This document shows, one piece after another, positions 33,101 to 40,386 of a stretch of 45,176 nucleotides of DNA. Source of the stretch: Nitrospirales bacterium. Lineage in GTDB: Bacteria; Nitrospirota; Nitrospiria; Nitrospirales; UBA8639. A model generated the notes under the pieces. It was not told the DNA's origin, did not search any database, and worked only from the letters and a program-made list of their open reading frames with translations. Location of the stretch: NCBI GenBank assembly GCA_029261305.1, contig JAJDBO010000228.1, forward strand, positions 1-45,176, read 5' to 3'. How positions within the stretch are numbered: the first letter of the stretch is position 1; each line of letters opens with the position of its first letter. The position numbers and the translations under genes were made by a program.

Positions 33101-33593
33101 AGGATTGGACTTTCTCGGCTTCAGGGCCTTCCAGACTGCCAAAAATTTTAAGGATTTGATCGAGCAAGGTACTGACGATGGCCGTACGATCTTCGGGGAC
33201 GTTTTGGGAAATACTTTGAATGGTTGTCAGTGTATTTTGTAAACGACCTACGAATTCGCCTGAAAGGGCCGTGTCGGCTTGGGAGATGAGTTGATCAAAT
33301 CCTTGGATTGCTTGAGTGGGAGGGGTCTGAATCTGAGATCTGAGTTCGTTGAATAAGTCGGGTATTTCAACGAGCGTTGAGGAATCAAAACTGAAGATGT
33401 CTTCGAGTTGACCGGACAAAGCTTCGTTCAAATCACTGAATTGATCAGTGAGGGAGACAGATGCCAGACCAGCGGCACCAGCAAATCCATTTCCGCCGGT
33501 GGCGCCATCTGATGGTGTCCCCTGGAGATCAGTGATCCCGGAGAGGGCGTTCTGGAGTGTTTGGATGTTCAGTGTCAGAGAACCTTCAGGCAT
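30159..33593 (-). CDS. Long helical repeat protein, tape-measure candidate
   Basis: This 1144-residue protein is almost entirely predicted helix, Leu/Asp/Glu-rich, with Gly/Ser-rich ends (DGATGGNGFAGAAG near the start; SGSSTGGSTSVGASL at the end). From about residue 480 onward it shows degenerate units of about 24-40 residues beginning with an I/L-x-P step (LKPSILLEPV, IRPSEIMEPL, FKPSVVFQPA, LNPDNIAERL, VDPRLVLGPP, IDFTIVLEPL). Its place after the tube, chaperone and adaptor genes is where phages put the tape measure, whose length sets tail length. It lacks the hydrophobic stretches of many phage tape measures, so a fibre or sheath-associated role remains possible. GGAAAGAG precedes the ATG. 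Confidence 0.75.
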   Translation of the reverse strand: MPEGSLTLNIQTLQNALSGITDLQGTPSDGATGGNGFAGAAGLASVSLTDQFSDLNEALSGQLEDIFSFDSSTLVEIPDLFNELRSQIQTPPTQAIQGFDQLISQADTALSGEFVGRLQNTLTTIQSISQNVPEDRTAIVSTLLDQILKIFGSLEGPEAEKVQSWIQSIQEMHRILLPLVAEAQASPNPSLILVQVIQRSLDSTIEVFGINQARSFMNFLDRLPQTLASTETLDPIAVALNTTSGAYDQTLALVGGTYPDFRNQVVSVSETLLDLKKHVRPVLGNLNRVVTAKIFQPQALEIYLREQMDNALAVKIQEVQKIDDPFNDLFDRMDEAIDGIDLSFVQTEVLEFFENAKTTIQTANIPSLGDTLQEQLAPVDDAVQQLQQGVTGLLTQIKIFFDGVNEQLRSVAGNVGQFQPDGSFQYNFENNLQEVLLSARVAINGDPNNPDEPSLTASLGEFQTKIDQFLNQLDQLLGPVESTITGISTDAVSGINDFKIFLDGLDVTARLEELGTKIEEVLDALIPIDFDLLIDPIVTELDSNTEKLRGIDTESLNDLLREALKVALDVIITIDFTAEIGTPLEEGFEEIRKIPQKAIDELQERYEQAISHLDQLNPEQLLEALFSSFDIINDAVGSLNVADLLAPLDELHKQVLQEPLAKLKPSILLEPVTTAFENFTSVFDDINGDEIIRPINTQLNRVKSAVEDLDITSWIDDLLAAIEKVKQDLRDIRPSEIMEPLVSDFQKLETELDRFKPSVVFQPATDLAAPLLGFLENVQQDVIDSLFQAFQAPLQILDRLEPEALTQRIQQELDASTALLEGLNFPARYNQLKGQHFDLKQAAVARGDERLVALVEFIDPEKHLGELSSTYNNLILGLENVKNNVALPDLTDLYAEFRERLMSLLPPYARELMNPDKFKRVMRLADPTRFLQELDERFATIKNKLIPIRPQDITEQLDATYEEVLTLVDNLDISESLIQVKDRLNNLKDIVNTIRIDFLAEDINNSVSDVRAMVEGLNPDNIAERLDTIYQDLEQVVQSTLPSQMLSGLEEPLSRVQSIVESVDPRLVLGPPLSDAWDSIKGVLEDIDFTIVLEPLVKKLDDLETEFKDSIQRTETSFDGMLGAAKGALSGSSTGGSTSVGASL

Positions 33594-33631
33594 TGTTTCT
33601 CTTTCCGTGATTCACTCTCAAACATGGACCG

Positions 33632-34231
33632 TTAAGGATCGTTACTTCCAAAAATATCACGAAGCGGTGCAAGGGTTTCGTCTAAGCCCTGCGTGGCCGC
33701 GGATACTCCACCAAGTGCATTTTGGAGGGGTGGGGTTGGGTTCCCAATGTCGGGGATCGCCCCCAAGGTATCGATGACATCAAGTGCTCCAGTCACCGTA
33801 TCGAGAAAGTCTCCAGCTTGGTCCAGCAACCCCGCATCCAGGCCACCTAGATTGGACGGTGGTGGTGGAGGTGGACTTTCCTTGAGGACCATAAAACAGT
33901 CGATTTGGTCGGGTTTTGTCCCGGACTCTTGGAAATGAAGTGTTTGAATGATGACATGTTGAATTTCCGTGGCGGAGACGATGTCTGCCACAAAAGTGAG
34001 TGGCTCACCTGCTTGATATTTTTCCCGTACGTTTTCTACGAATTCACTGCGTGCCTCGTCTCCAAACAGACTGGCCTTAATTGCAATGTGGGTAGGGTGG
34101 GTGTTCAGGTCTTGAAACAGACTGCCTACACGACCAGGGACTTCCAATTCCACCAATGCACGGTGTTCCAGGGTTTTAATCGATTCTATTCGGGGGATTT
34201 CCCAATCACCCAATACCGGTTTGACGTTCAT
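33632..34231 (-). CDS. Baseplate adaptor resembling the DNA-circularisation/LysM tail protein N-domain
   Basis: Residues ~1-120 (GDWEIPRIESIKTLEHRALV, ELEVPGRVGSLFQDLNTHPT, GEPLTFVADIVSATEIQHVI) follow the pattern of Mu/P2-like DNA-circularisation proteins and of XkdP-type tail proteins that link tube and hub. In other CIS clusters this slot is filled by a LysM adaptor (Afp7); no LysM motif is visible here. After a run of six prolines the C-terminal ~80 residues are Gly/Leu/Asp-rich and probably flexible. The start overlaps the stop of the preceding gene (ATGA). A role in joining the tail tube to the gpD hub is inferred from position and resemblance. Confidence 0.75.
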   Translation of the reverse strand: MNVKPVLGDWEIPRIESIKTLEHRALVELEVPGRVGSLFQDLNTHPTHIAIKASLFGDEARSEFVENVREKYQAGEPLTFVADIVSATEIQHVIIQTLHFQESGTKPDQIDCFMVLKESPPPPPPSNLGGLDAGLLDQAGDFLDTVTGALDVIDTLGAIPDIGNPTPPLQNALGGVSAATQGLDETLAPLRDIFGSNDP

Positions 34232-35397
34232 GACAGATCAACTCCCTGTCGTCGTGCTTGCTCAATAAGTTCGTCATTCAGTATGGAGGCCATTGTCTTG
34301 GCGTTGATTGATACATGGCCGGATTCAGGTGCGCTGGGAATCCATGCTTGCTCCTGGTGTACTGGTGATATGTTTGGGGGTAACACCAGTGGAGAAATAT
34401 CCGACCTACTTATTTGGGATGAAAACTCTGGAGAGTGAGTGTTTTGATGCGGCATACTGATCTGATCCAAAGCAGTATCTAACCATCGGACAGAGTTCCC
34501 TCCGATCCCATCGGAAAAATAATTTGCGGAATCTTGGTTTTGGTGATCTGAACGAATAGGTGGAAGATCAAGGCCGAATGATTCCTGACTTTTTTGGTCA
34601 TTTGAAAAATTATTTGGGGCACCGGTGCTGTTTTGGGGTAGATAGACCCCTGAATTTTGAGCCTGAGATGTTGTCGAACCAAGAAGGGTATTTGCCAATT
34701 CCTGGATGCGAGACATTGAAGGGAGACCATCCTGATCAACCGAGGCGGACCCAGCCGTTTCTTGGGAACGTTGGTCTTCCTGTTTTTTGAATTCCTTATT
34801 TGGATTTTGAAAGTTCCTCGTGATTGACTCAAGACTACCTTGTTGAGTGTGGTCCGTTTCGAAGGATGTAGGGTGTTTGTCTCTCCTTGGAACAAAGTTT
34901 TTAAACATTTTCTTGGTCAGTGCATCACCCTGTTCATTTTTCGAAATCCCCTGCGGATCTTGGTCCTTCCGGTGGTGGTTTCCCTGGAGCTCTTTAAGGG
35001 AAAATACAGGCGGCGTCGTATCATGATCCACTTGAAATGTCCTCTCTGGCTTAAAACCTTCTGGAGCCAGGCTTGCTATGCGTGTAGGCCGTTGAGACTC
35101 CAAAATCCTTTCCGGCTGTTGTACATTTTGGGGAGGGGTGACCTTTTGGTGTTGTGAGGCCTGACGAGGGTTTTGGGTGCTATCAAACCCCTGAGGATTT
35201 CCTGAGACCAGGTTATCCGCAGATTTAGCCGAAAAAGAATCAAGCGGAGAAAAGTCCAGGAGTGGAATGTTGGCGTGAAGACTCTTGAGAGCATGTTCTT
35301 GAGAAAATATCGTGAAAAGAGTTGGGGTTGGATTCGAGAAAAGTTCCACCGTAGACTTAAACTGGTTGATGAAGTTATGTAAACCGGGTCGTTCCAT
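34228..35397 (-). CDS. Q/N/S-rich low-complexity protein of unknown function
   Basis: Only the two ends look folded: MERPGLHNFINQFKSTVELF at the start and ASILNDELIEQARRQGVDLS at the end. The ~330 residues between are rich in Gln, Asn, Ser and Pro with many charged residues, and probably disordered. The ATG at 35397 lies one base after the stop of the chaperone-like gene (TGATATG), which favours coupled translation. The frame is open to 35475, and an AGGAGG sits only one base before another ATG at 35424, too close for normal use, so the start is uncertain. Long disordered proteins next to tail chaperones can be linkers or scaffold-like. No function is assigned. Confidence 0.65.
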   Translation of the reverse strand: MERPGLHNFINQFKSTVELFSNPTPTLFTIFSQEHALKSLHANIPLLDFSPLDSFSAKSADNLVSGNPQGFDSTQNPRQASQHQKVTPPQNVQQPERILESQRPTRIASLAPEGFKPERTFQVDHDTTPPVFSLKELQGNHHRKDQDPQGISKNEQGDALTKKMFKNFVPRRDKHPTSFETDHTQQGSLESITRNFQNPNKEFKKQEDQRSQETAGSASVDQDGLPSMSRIQELANTLLGSTTSQAQNSGVYLPQNSTGAPNNFSNDQKSQESFGLDLPPIRSDHQNQDSANYFSDGIGGNSVRWLDTALDQISMPHQNTHSPEFSSQISRSDISPLVLPPNISPVHQEQAWIPSAPESGHVSINAKTMASILNDELIEQARRQGVDLS

Positions 35398-35398
35398 A

Positions 35399-35884
35399 TC
35401 AGGTTGTTTCACAAGTGTCCGCATGCCTCCTGAGCATTTGTAAATGAAGAAGGACTTGCCCCAGGGTGAGCTCACTTACTTGTTGTGGGGTCCAACCAAA
35501 TTCTTTCCCCAATAAGAAAGCTGCTTTGGTCAATGGAGATTCCATGGCTGTGGCGAGTTGATCTGCACTGGCCTCAATCCCACTTATTTGATTGACCTGT
35601 TTCAAAAGAAACTGCATGAGCCCAGCATGCATGGTGGTGACTTGAGGAATGGTCATCTCCGGATCCACCAAGGCCCGCTGGACCATTAAGGTGGCAATCA
35701 GAGAGTCACTTTCTTTGGCTGCCCGTGAGATGAGTTGCAAGTCTCGCACGGTGAGCGGGCGCAGTCTTATCGAATGATGAGTCCACTCAGTGGACTGAAG
35801 GTTCCCTGGATGTAACACCTCGTCAGGAATTTCCACATCAAATGTTAGGCTACTACCGGCGAGCAACTCTTCTGCAGATACCAT
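35399..35884 (-). CDS. Tail-assembly-chaperone-like protein
   Basis: The 161-residue product has a beta-type N-terminus with a conserved-looking SIRLRPLTVRDLQLISRAAK segment and a helical C-terminus ending KEFGWTPQQVSELTLGQVLL. This resembles the gp41/gpE-type tail assembly chaperones encoded between the tube and the tape measure in Mu- and P2-like tails, which hold the tape measure during tube growth. The start codon overlaps the stop of the tube gene (TAATG). Phage versions often use a ribosomal frameshift into the next gene; here the next frame overlaps by 76 bases but no slippery heptamer is obvious. The assignment rests on position and weak similarity. Confidence 0.6.
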   Translation of the reverse strand: MVSAEELLAGSSLTFDVEIPDEVLHPGNLQSTEWTHHSIRLRPLTVRDLQLISRAAKESDSLIATLMVQRALVDPEMTIPQVTTMHAGLMQFLLKQVNQISGIEASADQLATAMESPLTKAAFLLGKEFGWTPQQVSELTLGQVLLHLQMLRRHADTCETT

Positions 35885-36378
35885 TAGGCTTGATCCTCAA
35901 CTGTGAGATACAAAGCCTGGAATCTGGCTGACTCTAGTAAAAATTCATCTTCTGGAAGATTGTAGACCCAGTCCTCAATTTTGACGTCATGTAAGACCAC
36001 CGTATTTTGAGTGTCGGGGGCAGCGGCATTTTGCACAAGGAGCGTGACATTAAATGCGGGTTGAGCCCAGCTGGCTGCCGGTCGACTATCCGCTGCTTCC
36101 CCAAGAAGCAGCTTGACCATAGCTCCATTAATATAGGCTCTCCCAATGGTCCCTCGAATGGTGACATTCCCAGGACGAAGTTCAGTGGCATAACGCTGGC
36201 CAATTTCATGAAAAGGTTTGACATCGGAATGCACTTCGACTTTCACATTTTGGACTCGCCCCACAGAAACAAGGTCGTGCTTATCGATCACCTCTTGGGC
36301 TTTCTCTCCTTCCAGTCCTTCAGGCACCGAAAGAGTGATAGATCCATCTGCTCCCGTAAAAACGCTTGTATTTGCCAT
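35884..36378 (-). CDS. Tail tube protein
   Basis: This 164-residue protein has the size, order and beta-rich pattern of a contractile tail tube subunit (SITLSVPEGLEGEKAQEVID, RPGNVTIRGTIGRAYINGAM, VKIEDWVYNLPEDEFLLESA, then a final strand LYLTVEDQ). It directly follows the sheath gene. A strong AGGAGG sits six bases before the ATG at 36378, which decides the start against the longer open frame. The tube is a stack of hexameric rings through which the spike and any lumen cargo pass. Only one tube gene is seen in the window, unlike Afp/PVC clusters with two. Confidence 0.85.
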   Translation of the reverse strand: MANTSVFTGADGSITLSVPEGLEGEKAQEVIDKHDLVSVGRVQNVKVEVHSDVKPFHEIGQRYATELRPGNVTIRGTIGRAYINGAMVKLLLGEAADSRPAASWAQPAFNVTLLVQNAAAPDTQNTVVLHDVKIEDWVYNLPEDEFLLESARFQALYLTVEDQA

Positions 36379-36388
36379 GTTCTTCCTC

Positions 36389-37477
36389 CTATTGAAGTAC
36401 GAGTGTGACCGCAATAAAGTCGATGCTAAAGGTTGGTTTTAACATTACATTCACAATGGCACGACCGGCGATTTCATCGGCTCGGGAAGCCGTGACTTCG
36501 AGGGTATATTCTGTGAGTGCCTCGTCCTGAATCATTGTGGTCAGAAATCCGTCGATGGCACCTTGCAGCGCTTTTCGGACACGCTGATTGTTGAGTTTCC
36601 CAATAAAGGGGTTGGAGGCTTTCCGAATGCCGGCCTTGGCAAAGTCGGTAATACGCCTCGTCGTGATTTGGGTGAAGGCTCCATCGTCCGAGGTCAAGCC
36701 ACGCACCACTCGAACCCCTCGTCGTTGTTCGATGACCAATACTCGTCCATTCAGCAATTGCTTGGTTTCCCCATAGGCAAATCGTTGGGAAAGTTTGACC
36801 ACCCCAGGAAGGACTTTATTGGTTGGGCTCGACTGCGGAGTGAGAGTGCTAAGAAGGCCTGCGACGGCGGCAGCACTGTAGGGACCTTTTAATTCAATCT
36901 CCTGGCCTTTCCCGGCATTTGCCACAGAATCAAAAGCATGAAAGCCAGGTGTGGTAAAGATGATTCGGTCGTTCGTGGGAGCTTGGGTCACCGTTGTCGC
37001 CACGGTAGCGGCATCTGCCCCAATAACAGCGATCAAGTCGTGGCTATTGTTTTCTGCTGTTTCAAGGATTCCACCTAAGACGGTTTTGGCTATATCTGTG
37101 GTGAGTTCTGGGGCCACAAGAATATTGACATTATCTTTCACCACTTCTCCAAACGCCGTAGCAAAGGTTGCCTGGTTGGCCTCCGCAGCCACCGCTCGCG
37201 CATAAATCGTACGTGCCCCGTTCTGAAATAACACTTCAAGTGCACGAGTTAAATTTAATTTTCCAGCCCCCTCAGCATAGGCGTCATAGGCACCAAATAT
37301 TTCACGGGCCGAGTCATAGTCAGATAAATTATGTGTTTCATCTATCCCTTTACTGGCTGTCCCAACGATGCCAATATTTCCGCTTGAAATTCCGCCGACA
37401 CTTATTAACCCCTCTGCTCGCACTCGGACAAAAGTCCCAGGTACCACAAATTCTGACGTAGAAAAAGTTTCTGCCAT
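36389..37477 (-). CDS. Contractile tail sheath protein
   Basis: This 362-residue protein is a contractile sheath subunit. Family features are visible: FVVPGTFVRVRAEG at the N-terminus, GNIGIVGTASKG, ARTIYARAVA, a central Rossmann-like region, and the conserved C-terminal part ITTRRITDFAKAGIRKASNP, FIGKLNNQRVRKALQGAIDG, FLTTMIQDEALTEY and TVLEV-like end strands. It is short, close to the small Mu-like sheaths and well below T4 gp18 (659). AGGAGG lies eight bases before the ATG. It is the first strongly recognised gene of the block, and the most useful anchor for classifying this CIS. Confidence 0.95.
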   Translation of the reverse strand: MAETFSTSEFVVPGTFVRVRAEGLISVGGISSGNIGIVGTASKGIDETHNLSDYDSAREIFGAYDAYAEGAGKLNLTRALEVLFQNGARTIYARAVAAEANQATFATAFGEVVKDNVNILVAPELTTDIAKTVLGGILETAENNSHDLIAVIGADAATVATTVTQAPTNDRIIFTTPGFHAFDSVANAGKGQEIELKGPYSAAAVAGLLSTLTPQSSPTNKVLPGVVKLSQRFAYGETKQLLNGRVLVIEQRRGVRVVRGLTSDDGAFTQITTRRITDFAKAGIRKASNPFIGKLNNQRVRKALQGAIDGFLTTMIQDEALTEYTLEVTASRADEIAGRAIVNVMLKPTFSIDFIAVTLVLQ

Positions 37478-37516
37478 TTTCGTTTCCTCCTCTAATAGGG
37501 ATAGCCTGTAGGCGGC

Positions 37517-38002
37517 TTAACCTATGCTCTGATTGATGGGAATTTCTTGAATGACTCCTTCTGGTTCTGCTGGTTGTTTTAAGAATTCGAATAGAACGTG
37601 AAACGTCAAATCTCTTTCAAAAACCTGGGTGGTTTCATTCACTGAAACGCTGCGAATTTGGGAACCTACTTCGTCAAGTATTAATTTCAAAATCCCACTT
37701 TCCATCAATTCTTTCCGGGCCATTCCCATGAGGGATCGAGTGGTGGCGGCAGAGGTGGCGGTGAGGTCAGCCAATGTTCCACTTTTAACGGTCACCTGGA
37801 CTTCTCCGGTCAGATGTCTTCCATAAATTTCATTTGTGATGCTTTCTTCATGTCCGACAAAGGCTCCAATTCCTGGTGCGGAAATTTGAGCGGCTTTGAT
37901 TCCTACAATGGCTTGAAATATAGGGTTAGGTTCGTCTGGAAGAAGAGCTTCAATTGAGGCCAGAAGCGTATCGATGACTTCTGTGTTTGTAATGTCGTCC
38001 AT
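37517..38002 (-). CDS. Small tail-completion-like protein, first gene of the CIS block
   Basis: The product begins MDDITNTEVIDTLLASIEAL and includes TGEVQVTVKSGTLADLTATS and FERDLTFHVLFEFLKQP, a pattern I associate with small Pvc16/gpU-type terminator or baseplate-proximal proteins. I cannot place it in a family with certainty. The ATG at 38002 is chosen because the similarity-like part begins there; the frame is open to 38182, but that part overlaps the promoter candidate and has unlike composition. No Shine-Dalgarno is clear at either start. It lies 39 bases upstream of the sheath gene, in the same direction. In other CIS clusters a terminator gene caps the tube end, which would fit (inference). 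Confidence 0.6.
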   Translation of the reverse strand: MDDITNTEVIDTLLASIEALLPDEPNPIFQAIVGIKAAQISAPGIGAFVGHEESITNEIYGRHLTGEVQVTVKSGTLADLTATSAATTRSLMGMARKELMESGILKLILDEVGSQIRSVSVNETTQVFERDLTFHVLFEFLKQPAEPEGVIQEIPINQSIG

Positions 38003-38069
38003 AAATAATTGTGGCAATGAACAGTTATGTGGTGTTCTTCCAGGATGAAATCTTGTGTGTGCAATTTCA

Positions 38070-38089
38070 GATAAGCAAACTTCATACCT
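38070..38089 (-). promoter_or_regulatory. Weak candidate sigma54 promoter for the CIS block
   Basis: The minus strand reads AGGTATGAAGTTTGCT, with GG and GC at the correct 10-base spacing (GG 38088-38087, GC 38076-38075). The -12 side (TTTGCT) is good; the -24 side departs from TGGCACG at three positions. A transcript would begin near 38063, about 60 bases before the first CIS gene. A second, weaker GG-N10-GC match lies at about 38234-38221. Confidence 0.35.
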
Positions 38090-38238
38090 ATTCTTTGAAA
38101 TGGTAAGTTGTTGTTTTAGTGAAAAGTAATTTTTTGTCTCTACTGGATTGCGGGTTTTTCGCCGCAGGAGAAATGGTGTCATGTGAGGAGGTACTCTCGA
38201 AAATTGAGGGATTTTGTAGTGCGGTTATTATGCCCATC

Positions 38239-38259
38239 ATGCGGGGAAATTCCCGCGAT
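38239..38259. promoter_or_regulatory. Dyad between regulator gene and CIS block
   Basis: The run GCGGGGAAATTCCCGC (38241-38256) forms a dyad flanked by CAT on one side and GATG on the other. It lies about 180 bases upstream of the candidate CIS start site, a suitable distance for an enhancer-type binding site. It has no following T-run on either strand, so a terminator is unlikely. Which protein binds it is unknown. The rest of 38003-38359 shows no gene. Confidence 0.35.
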
Positions 38260-38359
38260 GGAGATGACACGGAATGAGGGTCTTTAAGGAAATTGAAATT
38301 GTGAGGGTGCTAAAAAGAAATGTCCGGAGGTGTAATTGCGCGATGAAACGAGTTGGGAG

Positions 38360-39751
38360 TCAGAGGTGATTCGAGAAGGTTGCACGATCGAGATTGTGTT
38401 TCCGAAGCAGCCTTTGAAACGAACGACGATCTTTCCCCGCAGCAATGGCCGCTTGGGAAATATTCCCGTGATGCGTGCTGAGGAGGTTGGTGAGAAAAGC
38501 TCGTTCAAATTGTTCTATGGCGTAAGCTTTGGCTTTACGAAGGACGGTACTCCCAGGCGCTCCATAGGATCTGACCTGAGGAAGGTCAATATCCTCAGGG
38601 TGGAGAGAATCAGTGGTACAGAAAGTCGCTGCGCTTTGAATGATTCCCTCTAGTTCTCGAACATTTCCAGGCCAGTGATATTCCATCAATTTATCAATGA
38701 CTGTTGATGGCAATCGCACATTTTCTGGTGGAACATGTGGAAGTTCTTGTTTGAGAAAATGGTTGGCCAAAAATGGAATGTCTTCTTTTCGATCTTGAAG
38801 AGGCGGGATGGTGACGGAAAGAAAGTTAATCCGATAATACAGATCTTCTCGAAAAATCCCATCATTAACGAGCTGTTTCAAATTCCTATTGGTGGAGGTG
38901 AGTACTCGGACGTTGGCTTTTTGAATCTTCGAGGATCCAAGGGAGCGAAATTCACGGTTCTGGAGAAACCGGAGCAGCTTAACTTGTGCCGCGAGACTTA
39001 ATGAGTCGATTTCATCAAGATACAGAGTCCCTCCCTCGGCTTCTTGCAGTAGGCCCGGCTGTTCTGAACTGGCATCAGTGAAAGCCCCTTTTCGGTGGCC
39101 AAACAATTCATTTTCAAAGAGGTGATCAGGAATTGCTCCACAGTTTACGGGAACAAAGGGGTTTGTCGATCGAGGGCCGTTTGAGTGGATGGCTTTAGCG
39201 AACAGCTCTTTTCCTGTCCCTGTTTCCCCTTTAATCAGCACCGTTGTCATACATTTTGCTAGTGGTGGGATTTTGTGCAGTGCCTCAAGGAAACAAGGGG
39301 AATTTCCAATGAATCCTTCGAACTCAGGTAAAGGAGGATACTCGTGGTCGGAGCGTCTTGAAATGGCCCTGGGCCGGTTTTGCATTATTTTGTGAAGCCG
39401 GATGAGGGCGTCAATTTTGTGGAATGGGCAAATCAGAAAGTCGTCGATACTTCTGAGCAGTTTTCCCTCATTGGCCAAGTGCACGGTGTTAGAGCATGCG
39501 ATTCCTAGAATGGAAATTCCTGGATATTCTTTCTTTACTCGACAAAGAGATGTGCATGAATCTTCAGAAACTATTGGGGTAATGATAAGAAACCCTGGGT
39601 CGAGACTTTCTGTATGAAGGGTCTCAATGTCGGAAATGATTTTCGTTTCGATGTGTGGGAAGTGTTGTTGGAAGATACCTGGAAGTGCCGAGCAACTCTC
39701 CGTACGGCAAGGGTCTTGGTGGCGAACAAAAATAGTTTTTTGATTGTTCAT
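38360..39751 (-). CDS. Sigma54-dependent enhancer-binding regulator with a pseudo-receiver domain
   Basis: This regulator activates sigma54 RNA polymerase by ATP hydrolysis. From the ATG at 39751: residues ~5-125 resemble a response-regulator receiver but no phosphoacceptor Asp stands in the expected strand (GFLIITPIVSED). The AAA+ domain has Walker A GETGTGKE (175-182), a GAFTDA loop (222-227; canonical GAFTGA), Walker B GTLYLDEI (241-248) and the REDLYYR arginine region. A Fis-type helix-turn-helix lies at ~429-452 (GNISQAAIAAGKDRRSFQRL). The frame is open to 39868, but those codons do not resemble the domain. It is transcribed toward the CIS block and preceded by a strong sigma54 promoter, so it probably activates its own gene and perhaps the block. 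Confidence 0.88.
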   Translation of the reverse strand: MNNQKTIFVRHQDPCRTESCSALPGIFQQHFPHIETKIISDIETLHTESLDPGFLIITPIVSEDSCTSLCRVKKEYPGISILGIACSNTVHLANEGKLLRSIDDFLICPFHKIDALIRLHKIMQNRPRAISRRSDHEYPPLPEFEGFIGNSPCFLEALHKIPPLAKCMTTVLIKGETGTGKELFAKAIHSNGPRSTNPFVPVNCGAIPDHLFENELFGHRKGAFTDASSEQPGLLQEAEGGTLYLDEIDSLSLAAQVKLLRFLQNREFRSLGSSKIQKANVRVLTSTNRNLKQLVNDGIFREDLYYRINFLSVTIPPLQDRKEDIPFLANHFLKQELPHVPPENVRLPSTVIDKLMEYHWPGNVRELEGIIQSAATFCTTDSLHPEDIDLPQVRSYGAPGSTVLRKAKAYAIEQFERAFLTNLLSTHHGNISQAAIAAGKDRRSFQRLLRKHNLDRATFSNHL

Positions 39752-39892
39752 TTTATGGTCTTGATCCTGGTAGATTTTACACGAGTGATTATCAAACATC
39801 ATTACAAACTTGAGGATAGAAAGTATCTTTTCTGCAAAAAAATCCACATGAGGATCGTAGCCACTCATTTGTCTGACTCATAATATTTTAAT

Positions 39893-39910
39893 TAAGCAAG
39901 GTTCGTGCCA
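39893..39910 (-). promoter_or_regulatory. Strong -24/-12 sigma54 promoter
   Basis: The minus strand reads TGGCACGAACCTTGCTTA, a near-perfect match to TGGCACG-N4-TTGCW. The GG (39909-39908) and GC (39897-39896) elements are correctly spaced. Transcription should start near 39884, giving a leader of about 130 bases to the regulator ATG at 39751. Confidence 0.85.
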
Positions 39911-40386
39911 CAGGTGGAATATTTATGTGCCGGCAAGTTAGAGAAAAAAACTAAGGAAATTACTAGGGAAATATAATTTAGAGGGTACAGCACTGTTAGG
40001 GAGAGACCAGGCACTGTATCTCAACGGATACAGTGCCTGAAAAATGGATACAGTTTGAAGGGCAAGTATTACAAAAAAGAAAATGTCCCTATATTCTTCT
40101 CGCCAAATCTCCAAAACCTGAACTAAAGAAGTGTAAAGGAAAGTAAATCCATTTTCCTAAGATAAACTTCTCGATGGGTCAGAATTATGCTTGGTGGGTA
40201 AATAGTTGAGAACTTCAAGTGGAAAGAAATTTACTAAGGGTTGCTATGACTTCTCCCCGAAGACTCATCTTTGTTTTCTACAGGGAATGATGTAGTTTCC
40301 CATATATATCCGTCAGCCGAAATTTTCCCGAAGTGTTCAGGATTAACATATTGTGAAAGATTGTCGTTAAATGGAAGACAAGGATA
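39911..40386. other. Intergenic region upstream of the regulator
   Basis: This 476-base stretch holds the operator cluster near its left end and otherwise no open reading frame, RNA gene or repeat that I can support. It separates the regulator/CIS region from the housekeeping-type genes to the right. Confidence 0.6.
39986..40054. promoter_or_regulatory. Clustered operator-like dyad and half-sites upstream of the sigma54 promoter
   Basis: A perfect inverted repeat has 13-bp arms CAGGCACTGTATC (40008-40020) and GATACAGTGCCTG (40027-40039) around a 6-base spacer. Further half-sites flank it: GCACTGT (39990-39996) and GATACAGT (40047-40054). The dyad centre lies about 115 bases upstream of the -24 element, the usual distance of an enhancer site for a sigma54 activator. 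No T-run follows, so a terminator is unlikely. The encoded regulator is the likely ligand (inference). Confidence 0.65.

Noticed and set aside
5115..38002. An intact prophage
   Set aside because: No capsid, terminase, portal, integrase or replication genes are seen; only tail-type genes plus enzymes.
38360..39751. Regulator AAA+ domain as the missing CIS assembly ATPase
   Set aside because: It has a GAFTxA loop and a Fis-type HTH, both specific to sigma54 activators.
40008..40039. Rho-independent terminator reading of the 13-bp-arm hairpin
   Set aside because: Neither strand has a T-run after the stem, and the flanking half-sites fit an operator cluster better.
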